DNA of 64,000 bases. It comes from Paenibacillus sp. BIHB 4019 (lineage in GTDB: Bacteria; Bacillota; Bacilli; Paenibacillales; Paenibacillaceae). The notes under the pieces were generated by a model. The model was given only the letters and a program-made list of their open reading frames with translations, made no database searches and was not told the origin of the DNA. Of the stretch, positions 44,008 through 52,249 are shown piece by piece. Numbering within the stretch: position 1 is the stretch's first letter; each line of letters begins with the position of its first letter. The DNA is taken from assembly GCF_002741035.1 (NCBI RefSeq), contig NZ_CP016808.1:4450501-4514500 (forward strand). The letters are read 5' to 3'. The position numbers and the translations under genes were made by a program.

Positions 44008-45252
44008 CTAAGCAGCAGATTTCGGCAACCGGGTTGCCGCCCAAAAAAGGAGTGCTATAGAGCTAACGCCTGCCCCGAGCCAGCATACTCCGCCCCAGCC
44101 TGCATAAGCGTAAATGCTAGTAGAAGCAATAGAGCCGGCTGCGCTTCCTATGGAATAAAATACCATATAACCGGCAGTCAGTCTGCTTCGCGCCTCCGGC
44201 CGAATGCTGAGGATCATGCTCTGATTGGTGACATGTACAGCCTGTACGGCTAAATCCAGCAAGATAATACCTATTATTAATGGAAAAAGAGATTGGTCGC
44301 CATAACGAATGGCCAGCCAGGAAATAAGCAGCAGCGCAAGCGCGATGCCTGTTGTTCGTTGGCCAAAGCCGTGGTCAGCAAGCCGTCCTGCTCTCGATGC
44401 GGCTAAAGCTCCAGCCGCGCCAGCAAGACCGAAGGCGCCAATTGCGGTGTGCGAAAGCGAGAAGGGCGGAGCGCTAAGCGGCAGTACCAAAGACGTCCAC
44501 AATATGCTGAAGGCGGCAAAAATGAGCAGCGCTAGCACAGCACGGACGCGAAGCACCCGTTCTTCCGCAAATAAGGTGGGTACAGAGCGCAGCAGCTGCC
44601 AGTACGATAGGCTGTCACGCTGCCGTTCATCGCGTGGCAAGATGCGATACAGCGCGACAGCCATCATAAGAGTAAGGGCTGCAGAAGCTAAGTATACAGA
44701 GCGCCAACCAGCGATGTCTGTCAAAATGCCGGCAAAGGTGCGAGCAAGTAAAATACCCATCACGATGCCGCTCGTTACAACTCCAACGATTTGTCCACGT
44801 TCAGCAGGTAAAGCTAGCGCCGCTGCGAATGCGACCAAGGTTTGGGTGACAACAGCAAGCAGTCCGACAATGGCAATACCTGCAAACAGTACAGCCGAGC
44901 TTGTGGAGAAGCCCACGACTAGCAAGGCGATGACGGATAGCAGCATTTGCGTGGCAATCAGTGTGCGGCGATTTATTAAATCGCCAAGCGGCACCAGCAA
45001 CAGCAATCCAAGCGCATAGCAAATTTGGGTAACCGTAATGACCGCGCCTATCGAGGAGGCGGCTATGCCCAGCTCGCCCGAAATAGCGTCCAGCAAGGGC
45101 TGGGCAAAATAAATATTGGCTACGGCAAGCCCGCAGGCGAAGGCGAATAATAACGCTTTTTTTCGCGATAAAACCGGAATGGGGCTTTCTTTGGACTTAC
45201 CTCGTACAGCTGCGGCGTCGAAGTTCGCAGACGGTGTTCTTTTTTTCATCAT
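44008..45252 (-). CDS. MFS transporter
   Basis: A 414-residue, 12-helix transporter of the AraJ/YdhP-like sugar- or drug-efflux group: FACGLAVANIYFAQPLLDAI, LLLVPLGDLINRRTLI, and IDLAVQAVHVTNQSMILSIRPEARSRLTAGYMV. The ATG at 45252 is chosen because AAGGAG lies nine bases before it; a longer frame to 45297 has no ribosome site. It is divergent from a TetR gene whose likely operators lie between the two, so it is probably induced by a toxic compound sensed by that TetR protein. Confidence 0.83.
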   Translation of the reverse strand: MMKKRTPSANFDAAAVRGKSKESPIPVLSRKKALLFAFACGLAVANIYFAQPLLDAISGELGIAASSIGAVITVTQICYALGLLLLVPLGDLINRRTLIATQMLLSVIALLVVGFSTSSAVLFAGIAIVGLLAVVTQTLVAFAAALALPAERGQIVGVVTSGIVMGILLARTFAGILTDIAGWRSVYLASAALTLMMAVALYRILPRDERQRDSLSYWQLLRSVPTLFAEERVLRVRAVLALLIFAAFSILWTSLVLPLSAPPFSLSHTAIGAFGLAGAAGALAASRAGRLADHGFGQRTTGIALALLLISWLAIRYGDQSLFPLIIGIILLDLAVQAVHVTNQSMILSIRPEARSRLTAGYMVFYSIGSAAGSIASTSIYAYAGWGGVCWLGAGVSSIALLFWAATRLPKSAA

Positions 45253-45311
45253 CAAAAATAACTCCTTCATGGCTTCGGTTTTGTGAGGGTCATTCATTGC
45301 CTAATATAAAA

Positions 45312-45323
45312 TACTGATCAGTA
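45312..45323. promoter_or_regulatory. TetR-type operator 1
   Basis: TACTGATCAGTA, a perfect 12-base palindrome near the MFS promoter. A related sequence occurs at 45425. Confidence 0.6.
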
Positions 45324-45424
45324 CATAATTATGCTTGATTACTATAATTTCAAAACCGTACCCTTGTCAAGGTATGAATGTTTTCACATTGACAGTATGC
45401 CTTTTCAATTTTAAAATAATAAAA

Positions 45425-45436
45425 TACCGATCGTTA
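45425..45436. promoter_or_regulatory. TetR-type operator 2
   Basis: TACCGATCGTTA, an imperfect palindrome sharing TAC-GATC- with operator 1 and the same preceding AAAA. It is 18 bases before the TetR start codon, fitting autorepression. Confidence 0.55.
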
Positions 45437-45453
45437 TTAAATTGGAGGTTGCT

Positions 45454-46038
45454 ATGGCCCGATTACGCGAATTTAATGAGGAGCAGGCATTGGATGCGGC
45501 GCTGCAAATTTTTTGGGAGAAGGGCTTTGAAGCGACTTCTTTAAGTGATTTGACTGCGGCGATGGGAATTCAGCGTCCAAGCATTTATGCGGCTTTTGGC
45601 GATAAGAAGTCGCTGTTTGAAGCTGCGCTGCGAAAATATACAAGGGAGCATGCCGCTCATGTACGTGCGAGCCTGCAGAAGAAGGCTTCGGTTAAAGAAG
45701 CGTTTCGTGCTTTTTTTGAGCAAAAGCTGAATAAAGAATACCGGGAAGGCCCGAGTATGGGGTGCTTTTGCCTTAATACAATGGTGGAGCTGTCCCCTCA
45801 TGATGAGAAATTCGAAATTTTGACGAGAGAGCATCAGATGTACCTCACTGTTATTTTTGAGGAGACGATTGAACGAGGCATTAGTACGGGCGAGCTTGAT
45901 TCCAATATCAACGCCAAGGGGTTGGCCCAAACGCTGGTTGTGTCGCTTATAGGACTTACGGTTTTGATGAAAGCCCGCCCAGATCGTTCTTTTGTTGACA
46001 ATAGCATGAATATGATTTTGAGCTTGCTAGATTCATAG
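45454..46038 (+). CDS. TetR-family transcriptional regulator
   Basis: A 194-residue regulator. The N-terminal helix-turn-helix is ALQIFWEKGFEATSLSDLTAAMGIQRPSIYAAFGDKKSLFEAAL. The C-terminus (GCFCLNTMVELSPHDEKFEIL, AQTLVVSLIGLTVLMKARP) is of the AcrR/TetR_C type with a Cys-X-Cys pair. ATG 45454 has GGAGG seven bases upstream; an earlier in-frame TTG overlaps that site. It probably represses the divergent MFS gene and itself. Confidence 0.87.
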   Translation: MARLREFNEEQALDAALQIFWEKGFEATSLSDLTAAMGIQRPSIYAAFGDKKSLFEAALRKYTREHAAHVRASLQKKASVKEAFRAFFEQKLNKEYREGPSMGCFCLNTMVELSPHDEKFEILTREHQMYLTVIFEETIERGISTGELDSNINAKGLAQTLVVSLIGLTVLMKARPDRSFVDNSMNMILSLLDS

Positions 46039-46061
46039 CCATTAGGGGAAGAGGGATGAGG

Positions 46062-46484
46062 ATGTCGGCAGCGCAGGTTGTACGCGAATTTTTTGAAAAG
46101 GTGCGTTCAGGCAAGGAGCTTGAAGCGGTACATGGCGTAATGGCGGAATGCGTATTGGCCCATCAGGTTCAATCGGAAAAGGAAGTGACGGTAGAGCGGT
46201 CGCCAGCAGATTATGCTGCTCATGTCCGCGAAATGATGCAAATATATGGGGAGTTTACATTAACCGTTGAACAATTTTTAGTACAGGATGACCAGGTTTA
46301 CGTGCGCTGGAAGCAGGTGGGTAACCATTTGGGCGAAATAGACGGTGTTGTGCCGACAGGAAAACCGATTGTTGAAATAGCAAGTGCGGTTTATCGGGTT
46401 GAAGCTGGAAAAATCGTTGAATATTGGATTCAAATCGATCGTGAAGGCATTCGTGCCCAATTGGAGCAAAATGCTAAACTTTAA
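46062..46484 (+). CDS. SnoaL-like polyketide cyclase/NTF2-fold protein
   Basis: A 140-residue protein of the SnoaL-like ester cyclase group: VVREFFEKVRSGKELEAVHGVMAECVLAHQV, WKQVGNHLGEIDGVVPTGKPIVEIASAVYRVEAGKIVEYWIQID. The fold is used for cyclases, isomerases and unknown roles. It is 23 bases after the TetR gene and probably co-transcribed. ATG 46062 has GAGGG six bases upstream; ATG 46056 is an alternative. The substrate is unknown. Confidence 0.78.
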   Translation: MSAAQVVREFFEKVRSGKELEAVHGVMAECVLAHQVQSEKEVTVERSPADYAAHVREMMQIYGEFTLTVEQFLVQDDQVYVRWKQVGNHLGEIDGVVPTGKPIVEIASAVYRVEAGKIVEYWIQIDREGIRAQLEQNAKL

Positions 46485-46657
46485 GTTAAAGGTTAACGGC
46501 AGTAAGGTGGCCTTCACTGAGGTGAATTAGATGGCGCATAAGAAGCTTTCAGAACTACGAATCTCGTGGGACTGGAGGCTTTTTTATATGAGGCTGGCTG
46601 GCGTTCGGACGCAATATTTATTTTTTTGTTCAAAATATCCAAAAATAAGGGTTTTCA

Positions 46658-46674
46658 TGTTAGTATATATGACA
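46658..46674. promoter_or_regulatory. GlnR/TnrA box before the urease operon
   Basis: TGTTA-GTATATA-TGACA is an exact match to the TnrA/GlnR consensus TGTNA-N7-TNACA. It lies 55 bases before ureA. It implies activation or relief of repression of urease when nitrogen is scarce. Confidence 0.75.
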
Positions 46675-46728
46675 AGAACAATATAGTTTATACAACATGG
46701 GAAGATGACGCTATAAAGGAGTGTAGCT

Positions 46729-47055
46729 ATGTATTTGCTGGAGAGAGAGAAGGAAAAGCTGTTTATCGTGCTGGCAGCCGATTTGGCACGGAGAAGGCAA
46801 GCTCGCGGCCTGCGTCTTAATTATCCTGAAGCCGTTGCCATTATTACTTATGAGATTATGGAAGGTGCAAGGGACGGGAAGACGGTAGCTGAGCTTATGA
46901 GTTACGGGCGTACCATTCTTGCCGAGGAAGATGTGATGGAAGGTATCTCGTCGATGGTTCATGAGGTGCAGGTCGAGGCCACTTTTCCAGATGGAACGAA
47001 GCTAGTTACGATTCATGACCCCATTGTTCCGCGAAGGAAGGGGAGTGAACAATGA
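46729..47055 (+). CDS. ureA: Urease gamma subunit UreA
   Basis: A 108-residue urease gamma subunit. [56 protein letters not shown] is the highly conserved core, and [21 protein letters not shown] the C-terminal segment. AAAGGAG precedes the ATG. The stop overlaps the next start as ATGA. It forms the trimer-of-heterotrimers enzyme with the fused beta-alpha product of the next gene. Confidence 0.95.
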   Translation: MYLLEREKEKLFIVLAADLARRRQARGLRLNYPEAVAIITYEIMEGARDGKTVAELMSYGRTILAEEDVMEGISSMVHEVQVEATFPDGTKLVTIHDPIVPRRKGSEQ

Positions 47056-49100
47056 TTCCCGGCGAGGTAGTTCCGAAGCAGGATGTCGTTTGGCAAAATA
47101 CAGGTCGCATAGTAAGAGACGTATTAGTAATGAACTGTGGGGATCGGCCGATTCAAGTAGGGTCGCATTTTCCATTTGCACAAGTAAATCCTAAGCTGGA
47201 TTTTGACCGTGCCGCAGCAGAAGGCTTCCGCCTCAATATTCCATCTGGAACGGCTGTGAGATTCGAGCCAGGCGAGGAAAAGCCGGTTCAGCTCGTAGCT
47301 TATGGCGGAGCGGCCTCGCCGTTAAGTACTGAGGGTGAGGATAAACAGGTGGGTTTGCCGATTTCTAGAGAAGCCTATATCAGCATGTTTGGACCGACGA
47401 TAGGCGATCTGGTGAGGCTCGCTGATACAGAGCTGTTTATAGAAATTGAACGCGATTATGCCCATTATGGCGATGAATGCAAGTTCGGCGGAGGCAAGGT
47501 GCTGCGGGATGGCATGGGGCAGTCAGCCTTTCGCACTCGGGATGAGAATGTGCTCGATACGGTTATTACCAATGCTGTCATTATTGATTACGCTGGTATT
47601 GTGAAGGGTGATATTGGCATTAAGGATGGGAAAATCATCGCTATCGGCAAGGCGGGCAACCCGGATACGATGGAGGGCGTTCATCCTGAGCTCATCGTAG
47701 GCGCTTCCACAGAGGTCATTGCCGGAGAAGGGAAGCTTATTACTGCAGGTGGGATCGATACGCATATTCATTTTATTTGCCCGCAGCAAATCGAGACGGC
47801 GCTGTCTTCAGGCGTGACGACGATGATTGGCGGAGGAACGGGGCCAGCAGAGGGAACGAAAGCAACGACTTGTACACCGGGCAGCTGGCATATTCATCGC
47901 ATGCTGGAGGCGGCTGAGGAATACCCAATGAATATCGGTTTTCTTGGCAAAGGCAACTCATCCGGCCTGGATACGCTGCGCGAGCAAATAGCGGCGGGGG
48001 CGATTGGCCTTAAAATTCATGAGGATTGGGGCTCAACGCCAGCTGTTATCGACGCGGCGCTCACAGTCGCGGATGAAATGGACGTCCAGGTAGCGATTCA
48101 TACCGATACGCTGAATGAAGCGGGCTTTGTGGAAGAGACGATTAAAGCCATAAACGGACGTACAATTCATACGTACCATACCGAAGGGGCGGGCGGCGGC
48201 CATGCGCCGGATATTATTACACTCGCAGGGCATCCGAACGTCATTCCGTCATCTACGAACCCAACAAAGCCTTTTACGATTAATACGATAGAAGAGCATT
48301 TGGATATGCTGATGGTTTGCCATCATCTTGATCGCAACATCCCCGAGGATGTCGCTTTCGCTGACTCACGCATACGTCCTGAAACAATTGCAGCGGAAGA
48401 TATTTTGCATGATTTGGGGGCGCTTAGCATTATTAGCTCTGATTCGCAGGCGATGGGCCGAGTGGGAGAGGTCATTTCCCGTACTTGGCAGACGGCCGAT
48501 AAAATGAAGCGCCAGCGTGGCCCATTGGCTGGAAATGGTGGGGCTGGCGAGGATGGGAAAGCGGGAGAGGTAAGTCCCAACGACAACAGCAGGGTAAAGC
48601 GTTTTGTAGCTAAATATACGATAAATCCAGCCATTGCCCATGGCATTTCTAAATATGTAGGCTCGGTAGAAGCGGGGAAATGGGCGGATCTCGTCTTGTG
48701 GAAGCCAGAATTTTTCGGGACGAAGCCGGAGCTGGTACTGAAGGGCGGCATGCCTGCCTTCGCAATCATGGGTGATCCTAATGCCTCGATTCCAACGCCG
48801 GAGCCCAAAATCGGACGGCTCATGTTCGGCGCGCATGGCAAGGCGAAATACAGCAGCTGTATTACCTTCGTATCGAAAGCAGCAGCTGAAGCTGGAATTA
48901 AACAGCAGTTGGGCCTTGGGAAGCAGGTACTGCCGGTATCGGGCTGCCGCACGATTGGCAAACGCGATATGCTGCTAAATGACTTAACGCCGGAAATTAC
49001 CGTTAATCCAGATACGTACGAGGTGCTGGTCGATGGCGAGCAGGCAATCTGCGAGCCGCTGAGCGTGCTTCCGATGGCGCAGCGATACTACTTATTTTAG
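47052..49100 (+). CDS. ureBC: Urease beta-alpha fusion (UreB-UreC)
   Basis: One 682-residue frame encodes two subunits. Residues 1-85 are UreB ([17 protein letters not shown]), 86-104 a linker, and from about 105 UreC ([21 protein letters not shown]). Every catalytic residue of UreC appears at a constant offset of 104 from Klebsiella aerogenes numbering: nickel ligands H238/H240, carbamylated lysine K321, H323 beside it, H350, H376 and D464. Urease hydrolyses urea to ammonia and CO2. UreB and UreC are normally separate; no stop or frameshift is seen in the linker. UreB position 41, usually His, is Pro (HFPFAQVN). Confidence 0.93.
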   Translation: MIPGEVVPKQDVVWQNTGRIVRDVLVMNCGDRPIQVGSHFPFAQVNPKLDFDRAAAEGFRLNIPSGTAVRFEPGEEKPVQLVAYGGAASPLSTEGEDKQVGLPISREAYISMFGPTIGDLVRLADTELFIEIERDYAHYGDECKFGGGKVLRDGMGQSAFRTRDENVLDTVITNAVIIDYAGIVKGDIGIKDGKIIAIGKAGNPDTMEGVHPELIVGASTEVIAGEGKLITAGGIDTHIHFICPQQIETALSSGVTTMIGGGTGPAEGTKATTCTPGSWHIHRMLEAAEEYPMNIGFLGKGNSSGLDTLREQIAAGAIGLKIHEDWGSTPAVIDAALTVADEMDVQVAIHTDTLNEAGFVEETIKAINGRTIHTYHTEGAGGGHAPDIITLAGHPNVIPSSTNPTKPFTINTIEEHLDMLMVCHHLDRNIPEDVAFADSRIRPETIAAEDILHDLGALSIISSDSQAMGRVGEVISRTWQTADKMKRQRGPLAGNGGAGEDGKAGEVSPNDNSRVKRFVAKYTINPAIAHGISKYVGSVEAGKWADLVLWKPEFFGTKPELVLKGGMPAFAIMGDPNASIPTPEPKIGRLMFGAHGKAKYSSCITFVSKAAAEAGIKQQLGLGKQVLPVSGCRTIGKRDMLLNDLTPEITVNPDTYEVLVDGEQAICEPLSVLPMAQRYYLF

Positions 49101-49127
49101 AAGCTCGCTTGGAGGGAGAAGCCAAGG

Positions 49128-49862
49128 ATGATGTCTTTTTTGCAGGTAGCACAATTAGTAGACTCGGCTTTTCCGACAGGGGCATTTTCCCATTCCTTTG
49201 GCCTGGAAACGTATGTGCAGGAGGAGCGAATCCGAACTATTCCTGATTTTTTAACATGGATGGAAGGTTATATTCAAGGCACCGTTTCCCCTATTGAAGG
49301 CACTGGCGTGTATTGGAGTGCCATTTGGGTGCCAGCCTACTTGCAGCAGTCCAGGCAGCAGTCTGAGAAGCAGGAGCAGGACAAGATTAAGTCGAAGCTG
49401 CTGGATTTATCGCGCCGGATGACGGGCACGCGCCTGGCACGGGAGTCCAGAGAAGGGGCAAGCAAAATCGGCAAACGCTATTTGCATACTGTGCAGGCGG
49501 TATACCCCGAAACGCTGCTTGGCGATTATGCGTCTTGGATCAAGCATGAACGCGGGGACGCGAATGCGGCGATCGTTCATGGCTGGATTTGCGCGTTTTT
49601 GCAGCTAACGCCTCATATGGCGGTGCTCAGCTTTTTATATCAGACGGTTAACAGCATGCTGCAAAATTTAATTCGAATGTGGAGCCTGGGCCAGACCGAT
49701 GGCCAAAAAATAATGACCGCCTTGTTTCCGCTTCTGGAGCGCGAGGCGGCGGCGATAACAGCGGAGCCGCTTTTGCCCAGCCAGATGTATACCGCGAACG
49801 TCATGCAGGAAATTGCAGCTATGCGCCATGAAAGTCTGTATTCCCGCTTATTTATGTCTTAA
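49128..49862 (+). CDS. ureF: Urease accessory protein UreF
   Basis: A 244-residue all-helical UreF. LVDSAFPTGAFSHSFGLETYVQEERI is the family signature near the N-terminus, and the C-terminus contains NLIRMWSLGQTDGQKIM. An unusual Gln/Glu/Lys-rich insert (LQQSRQQSEKQEQDKIKSK) lies near residues 71-89. UreF gates GTP hydrolysis by UreG during nickel insertion. It follows the ureBC fusion directly; ureE, normally next to ureF, is absent. Confidence 0.9.
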   Translation: MMSFLQVAQLVDSAFPTGAFSHSFGLETYVQEERIRTIPDFLTWMEGYIQGTVSPIEGTGVYWSAIWVPAYLQQSRQQSEKQEQDKIKSKLLDLSRRMTGTRLARESREGASKIGKRYLHTVQAVYPETLLGDYASWIKHERGDANAAIVHGWICAFLQLTPHMAVLSFLYQTVNSMLQNLIRMWSLGQTDGQKIMTALFPLLEREAAAITAEPLLPSQMYTANVMQEIAAMRHESLYSRLFMS

Positions 49863-49921
49863 TGGTGGATGAAGCTAGCCATCGCGTTAGCAAGTAATAA
49901 AGATGAAGGAGAGATAAGCAT

Positions 49922-50638
49922 ATGTGTGGAGGAGCAAATCATAGCCATGCCCATGATAGCTGGAACAGCACGCCGTTTCAAGGAGGAAGAGCGCTGCGTA
50001 TCGGAGTTGGCGGTCCTGTAGGCTCAGGGAAAACAGCGCTGTTGGAGAAAATCAGCGAAATCATGTATCCGGACTATAGCATCGGCATTATTACTAATGA
50101 TATTTATACGAAAGAGGATGCGGTCATTTTGACCAAAACAGGCGTTTTGCCGCAGGAGCGCATCATTGGAGTGGAGACAGGAGGTTGCCCGCATACCGCT
50201 GTTCGCGAGGATGTATCGATGAATATGGAGGCGGTCGAGGATCTGGAGGAGCGTTTTAGCGATCTGGATCTGCTGTTCATTGAAAGCGGCGGCGACAATT
50301 TGGCGGCAGCATTCAGCCCAGAGCTGGTCGATATGTTTATCTACATCATTGATGTTGCCCAAGGCGAAAAAATTCCGCGTAAAGGAGGGCCTGGCATTAC
50401 CCGCTCTGATCTGCTCGTCATTAATAAAATCGATCTCGCCCCTTATGTCGGAGCAAGCCTTGAGGTGATGAGCGAGGATTCCAAGCGGATGCGCGGGGAC
50501 CGTCCATTTGTAATGACCAATCTCAAAAGCGAAGAAAGTGCAGCTAAAGTTGTGGAATGGATTATCGCAGCTTGCCCAGCGCTAAAGCATAGCCATACTC
50601 ATCACCATCATCACGAGCATCATCACGACCATGCATAG
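49922..50638 (+). CDS. ureG: Urease accessory GTPase UreG with histidine-rich ends
   Basis: A 238-residue SIMIBI-class GTPase: P-loop [15 protein letters not shown], the metal-binding CPH motif ([14 protein letters not shown]), [14 protein letters not shown] and the base-binding [11 protein letters not shown]. The extra ends are striking: an N-terminal [12 protein letters not shown] and a C-terminal [15 protein letters not shown], about ten histidines. In most bacteria UreE carries such a nickel-storing tail; no ureE is present, so UreG probably does this itself. It overlaps ureD by eight bases. Confidence 0.92.
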   Translation: MCGGANHSHAHDSWNSTPFQGGRALRIGVGGPVGSGKTALLEKISEIMYPDYSIGIITNDIYTKEDAVILTKTGVLPQERIIGVETGGCPHTAVREDVSMNMEAVEDLEERFSDLDLLFIESGGDNLAAAFSPELVDMFIYIIDVAQGEKIPRKGGPGITRSDLLVINKIDLAPYVGASLEVMSEDSKRMRGDRPFVMTNLKSEESAAKVVEWIIAACPALKHSHTHHHHHEHHHDHA

Positions 50639-51470
50639 CCGATGGCAGGGTGAAATTGATTTTATTAATGGAAAAAATGTTTTAAGCTATTCGGCTCATC
50701 AAGCACCGCTGAAAATTACCCGCCCGTTCAAAGGGCCATCCGGCGAGATGATTATTTATTTAATGGAATCATCTCCCGGCCTGTTCGGCGGAGATGTTCA
50801 GGAGCTGGATTGCCAAGTAGGGGAAAACGCACATCTGCTGCTAACGACCCAGTCATCGTGCAAGCTGCATCCGGGAATGGGCGAGTCGACGAGCGGACAG
50901 AACAATCTTTTTCGAGTCGGGAAAGATGCTGTGCTGGAGTATTTTCCAGGGCCGCTCGTTCCTTATAAGGATGTCCGTTATAAAGGGAATACGGAAGTTC
51001 GTCTGCAGCGGGGGGCACAGCTTTTGATGAGTGAGATCATTACGCCTGGCCGTGCGGGTTACGGAGAAACGTTCGAATACGAGATGCTGCACAGCGAGCT
51101 GGCGGTGTATTGGGAGAATCGGCTTGTCGTATGGGACCCATTAAGGCTGGAGCCGCGGAAGTATCCGCCCCAATCGGTGCTCGGGGGTTATTCTCATTTC
51201 GGTAATTTTTGGTTTTTATCTGAAAAGATTACAGCAGAGCATGTGGATGCGGTGCGGCGTATACTGGACAGTTATTCGAATGTGAAGCCGTCAAATAGTA
51301 GTAGATTAGGGCAGGAGATTTATGGCGGCGTGTCGCTCTTGGAGGCAAATGGCCTAGTCGTGCGCTGCCTTGGCAATAGCGGAGCAGAGCTTGAGGCGCT
51401 GTTCCATGTCATTTGGAGCGAGCTGCGCCCGCTGCTGCTTGGTAAGGATGCTTTTCAGCTGCGCAAGTAG
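50631..51470 (+). CDS. ureD: Urease accessory protein UreD (UreH)
   Basis: A 279-residue UreD. Markers are [56 protein letters not shown], and [20 protein letters not shown]. UreD binds apo-urease and provides the route for nickel delivery together with UreF and UreG. The ATG lies inside the end of ureG. It is last in the chaperone set and is followed by a nickel permease. Confidence 0.9.
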   Translation: MHSRWQGEIDFINGKNVLSYSAHQAPLKITRPFKGPSGEMIIYLMESSPGLFGGDVQELDCQVGENAHLLLTTQSSCKLHPGMGESTSGQNNLFRVGKDAVLEYFPGPLVPYKDVRYKGNTEVRLQRGAQLLMSEIITPGRAGYGETFEYEMLHSELAVYWENRLVVWDPLRLEPRKYPPQSVLGGYSHFGNFWFLSEKITAEHVDAVRRILDSYSNVKPSNSSRLGQEIYGGVSLLEANGLVVRCLGNSGAELEALFHVIWSELRPLLLGKDAFQLRK

Positions 51471-51503
51471 CGGATATAGATATGAAAAACAGGGGGTCAT
51501 GAA

Positions 51504-52160
51504 ATGGATGCAGGTATACTCTCTGTGCTAGCGATCGGGTTTCTGCTGGGCATCAAGCATGCGCTTGAGCCGGATCATGTCATTGCGGTATCCACGATTG
51601 CGATTAAAAGCAAGCATATTGTTAAGTCTGCCTTTTCCGGCGTATTTTGGGGGATCGGGCATTCGCTGACGCTGTTTATTGTCGGTTTTATCCTCATGGC
51701 CATGAGAAGCGAGATGACGGAAAAATGGGCGATGTCGCTAGAATTTCTTGTCGGTGTCATGATCGTCGTGTTGGGCGTAAATACGATGATTTCGCTTAGA
51801 AACAGGCGTGCGATTGCGGGTGCGAAGGATAGTCAGCATTTTCACGGCTCTTATCGTAAATCTTTGCTGATTGGCTTCATTCATGGTCTCGCTGGCAGCG
51901 GAGCGATGGTCGTTTTGACGATGAGCACAGTGAACAGTATTAGCGAAGGGCTGATCTATATCGTCGTATTTGGCGTTGGTACGGTAATCGGCATGTTATG
52001 TTTTACTACCTTCATCAGCATTCCGTTTATTCTTTCTTCCAGCCGCTTCAAGCTCAATCGCGTCTTAATTGGGGCAACCGGCGTCGTTAGCGCTGTATTT
52101 GGTTTGTATTATATGTACAACCTAGGCGTGAATGAAGGATTGTTTGGATTATGGGTATAG
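51504..52160 (+). CDS. NicO-type nickel permease (urease-associated)
   Basis: A 218-residue membrane protein with about six helices. The N-terminal GIKHALEPDHVIAV carries the HX4DH metal-recognition motif of NiCoT/UreH-type transporters, and GFIHGLAGSGAMVVL is the second helical signature. AGGGGGTC precedes the ATG. As the last gene of the urease cluster, it most likely imports the Ni2+ for the enzyme; cobalt transport cannot be excluded. Confidence 0.87.
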   Translation: MDAGILSVLAIGFLLGIKHALEPDHVIAVSTIAIKSKHIVKSAFSGVFWGIGHSLTLFIVGFILMAMRSEMTEKWAMSLEFLVGVMIVVLGVNTMISLRNRRAIAGAKDSQHFHGSYRKSLLIGFIHGLAGSGAMVVLTMSTVNSISEGLIYIVVFGVGTVIGMLCFTTFISIPFILSSSRFKLNRVLIGATGVVSAVFGLYYMYNLGVNEGLFGLWV

Positions 52161-52204
52161 CTTGTTAGAAGCCTAGGTGTAAGTGGGATTTGAAAAAAAC
52201 ACAG

Positions 52205-52240
52205 ACAAGCTCAAGACCACGTGGTCTTGAGCTTGTTTGG
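52205..52240. terminator. Bidirectional terminator of the urease operon and the SLH gene
   Basis: ACAAGCTCAAGACCAC (52205-52220) and its perfect complement (52221-52236) form a 32-base palindrome. A-rich and T-rich runs flank it on each side. It lies between convergent genes. Confidence 0.85.
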
Positions 52241-52249
52241 TTTGAACAA

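Noticed and set aside
50590..50638. His-rich C-terminus of UreG as a cloning tag
   Set aside because: The tail is a mixed His/Glu/Asp/Ser stretch with a matching His-rich N-terminus and natural operon overlap, as seen in natural metal-storage tails.
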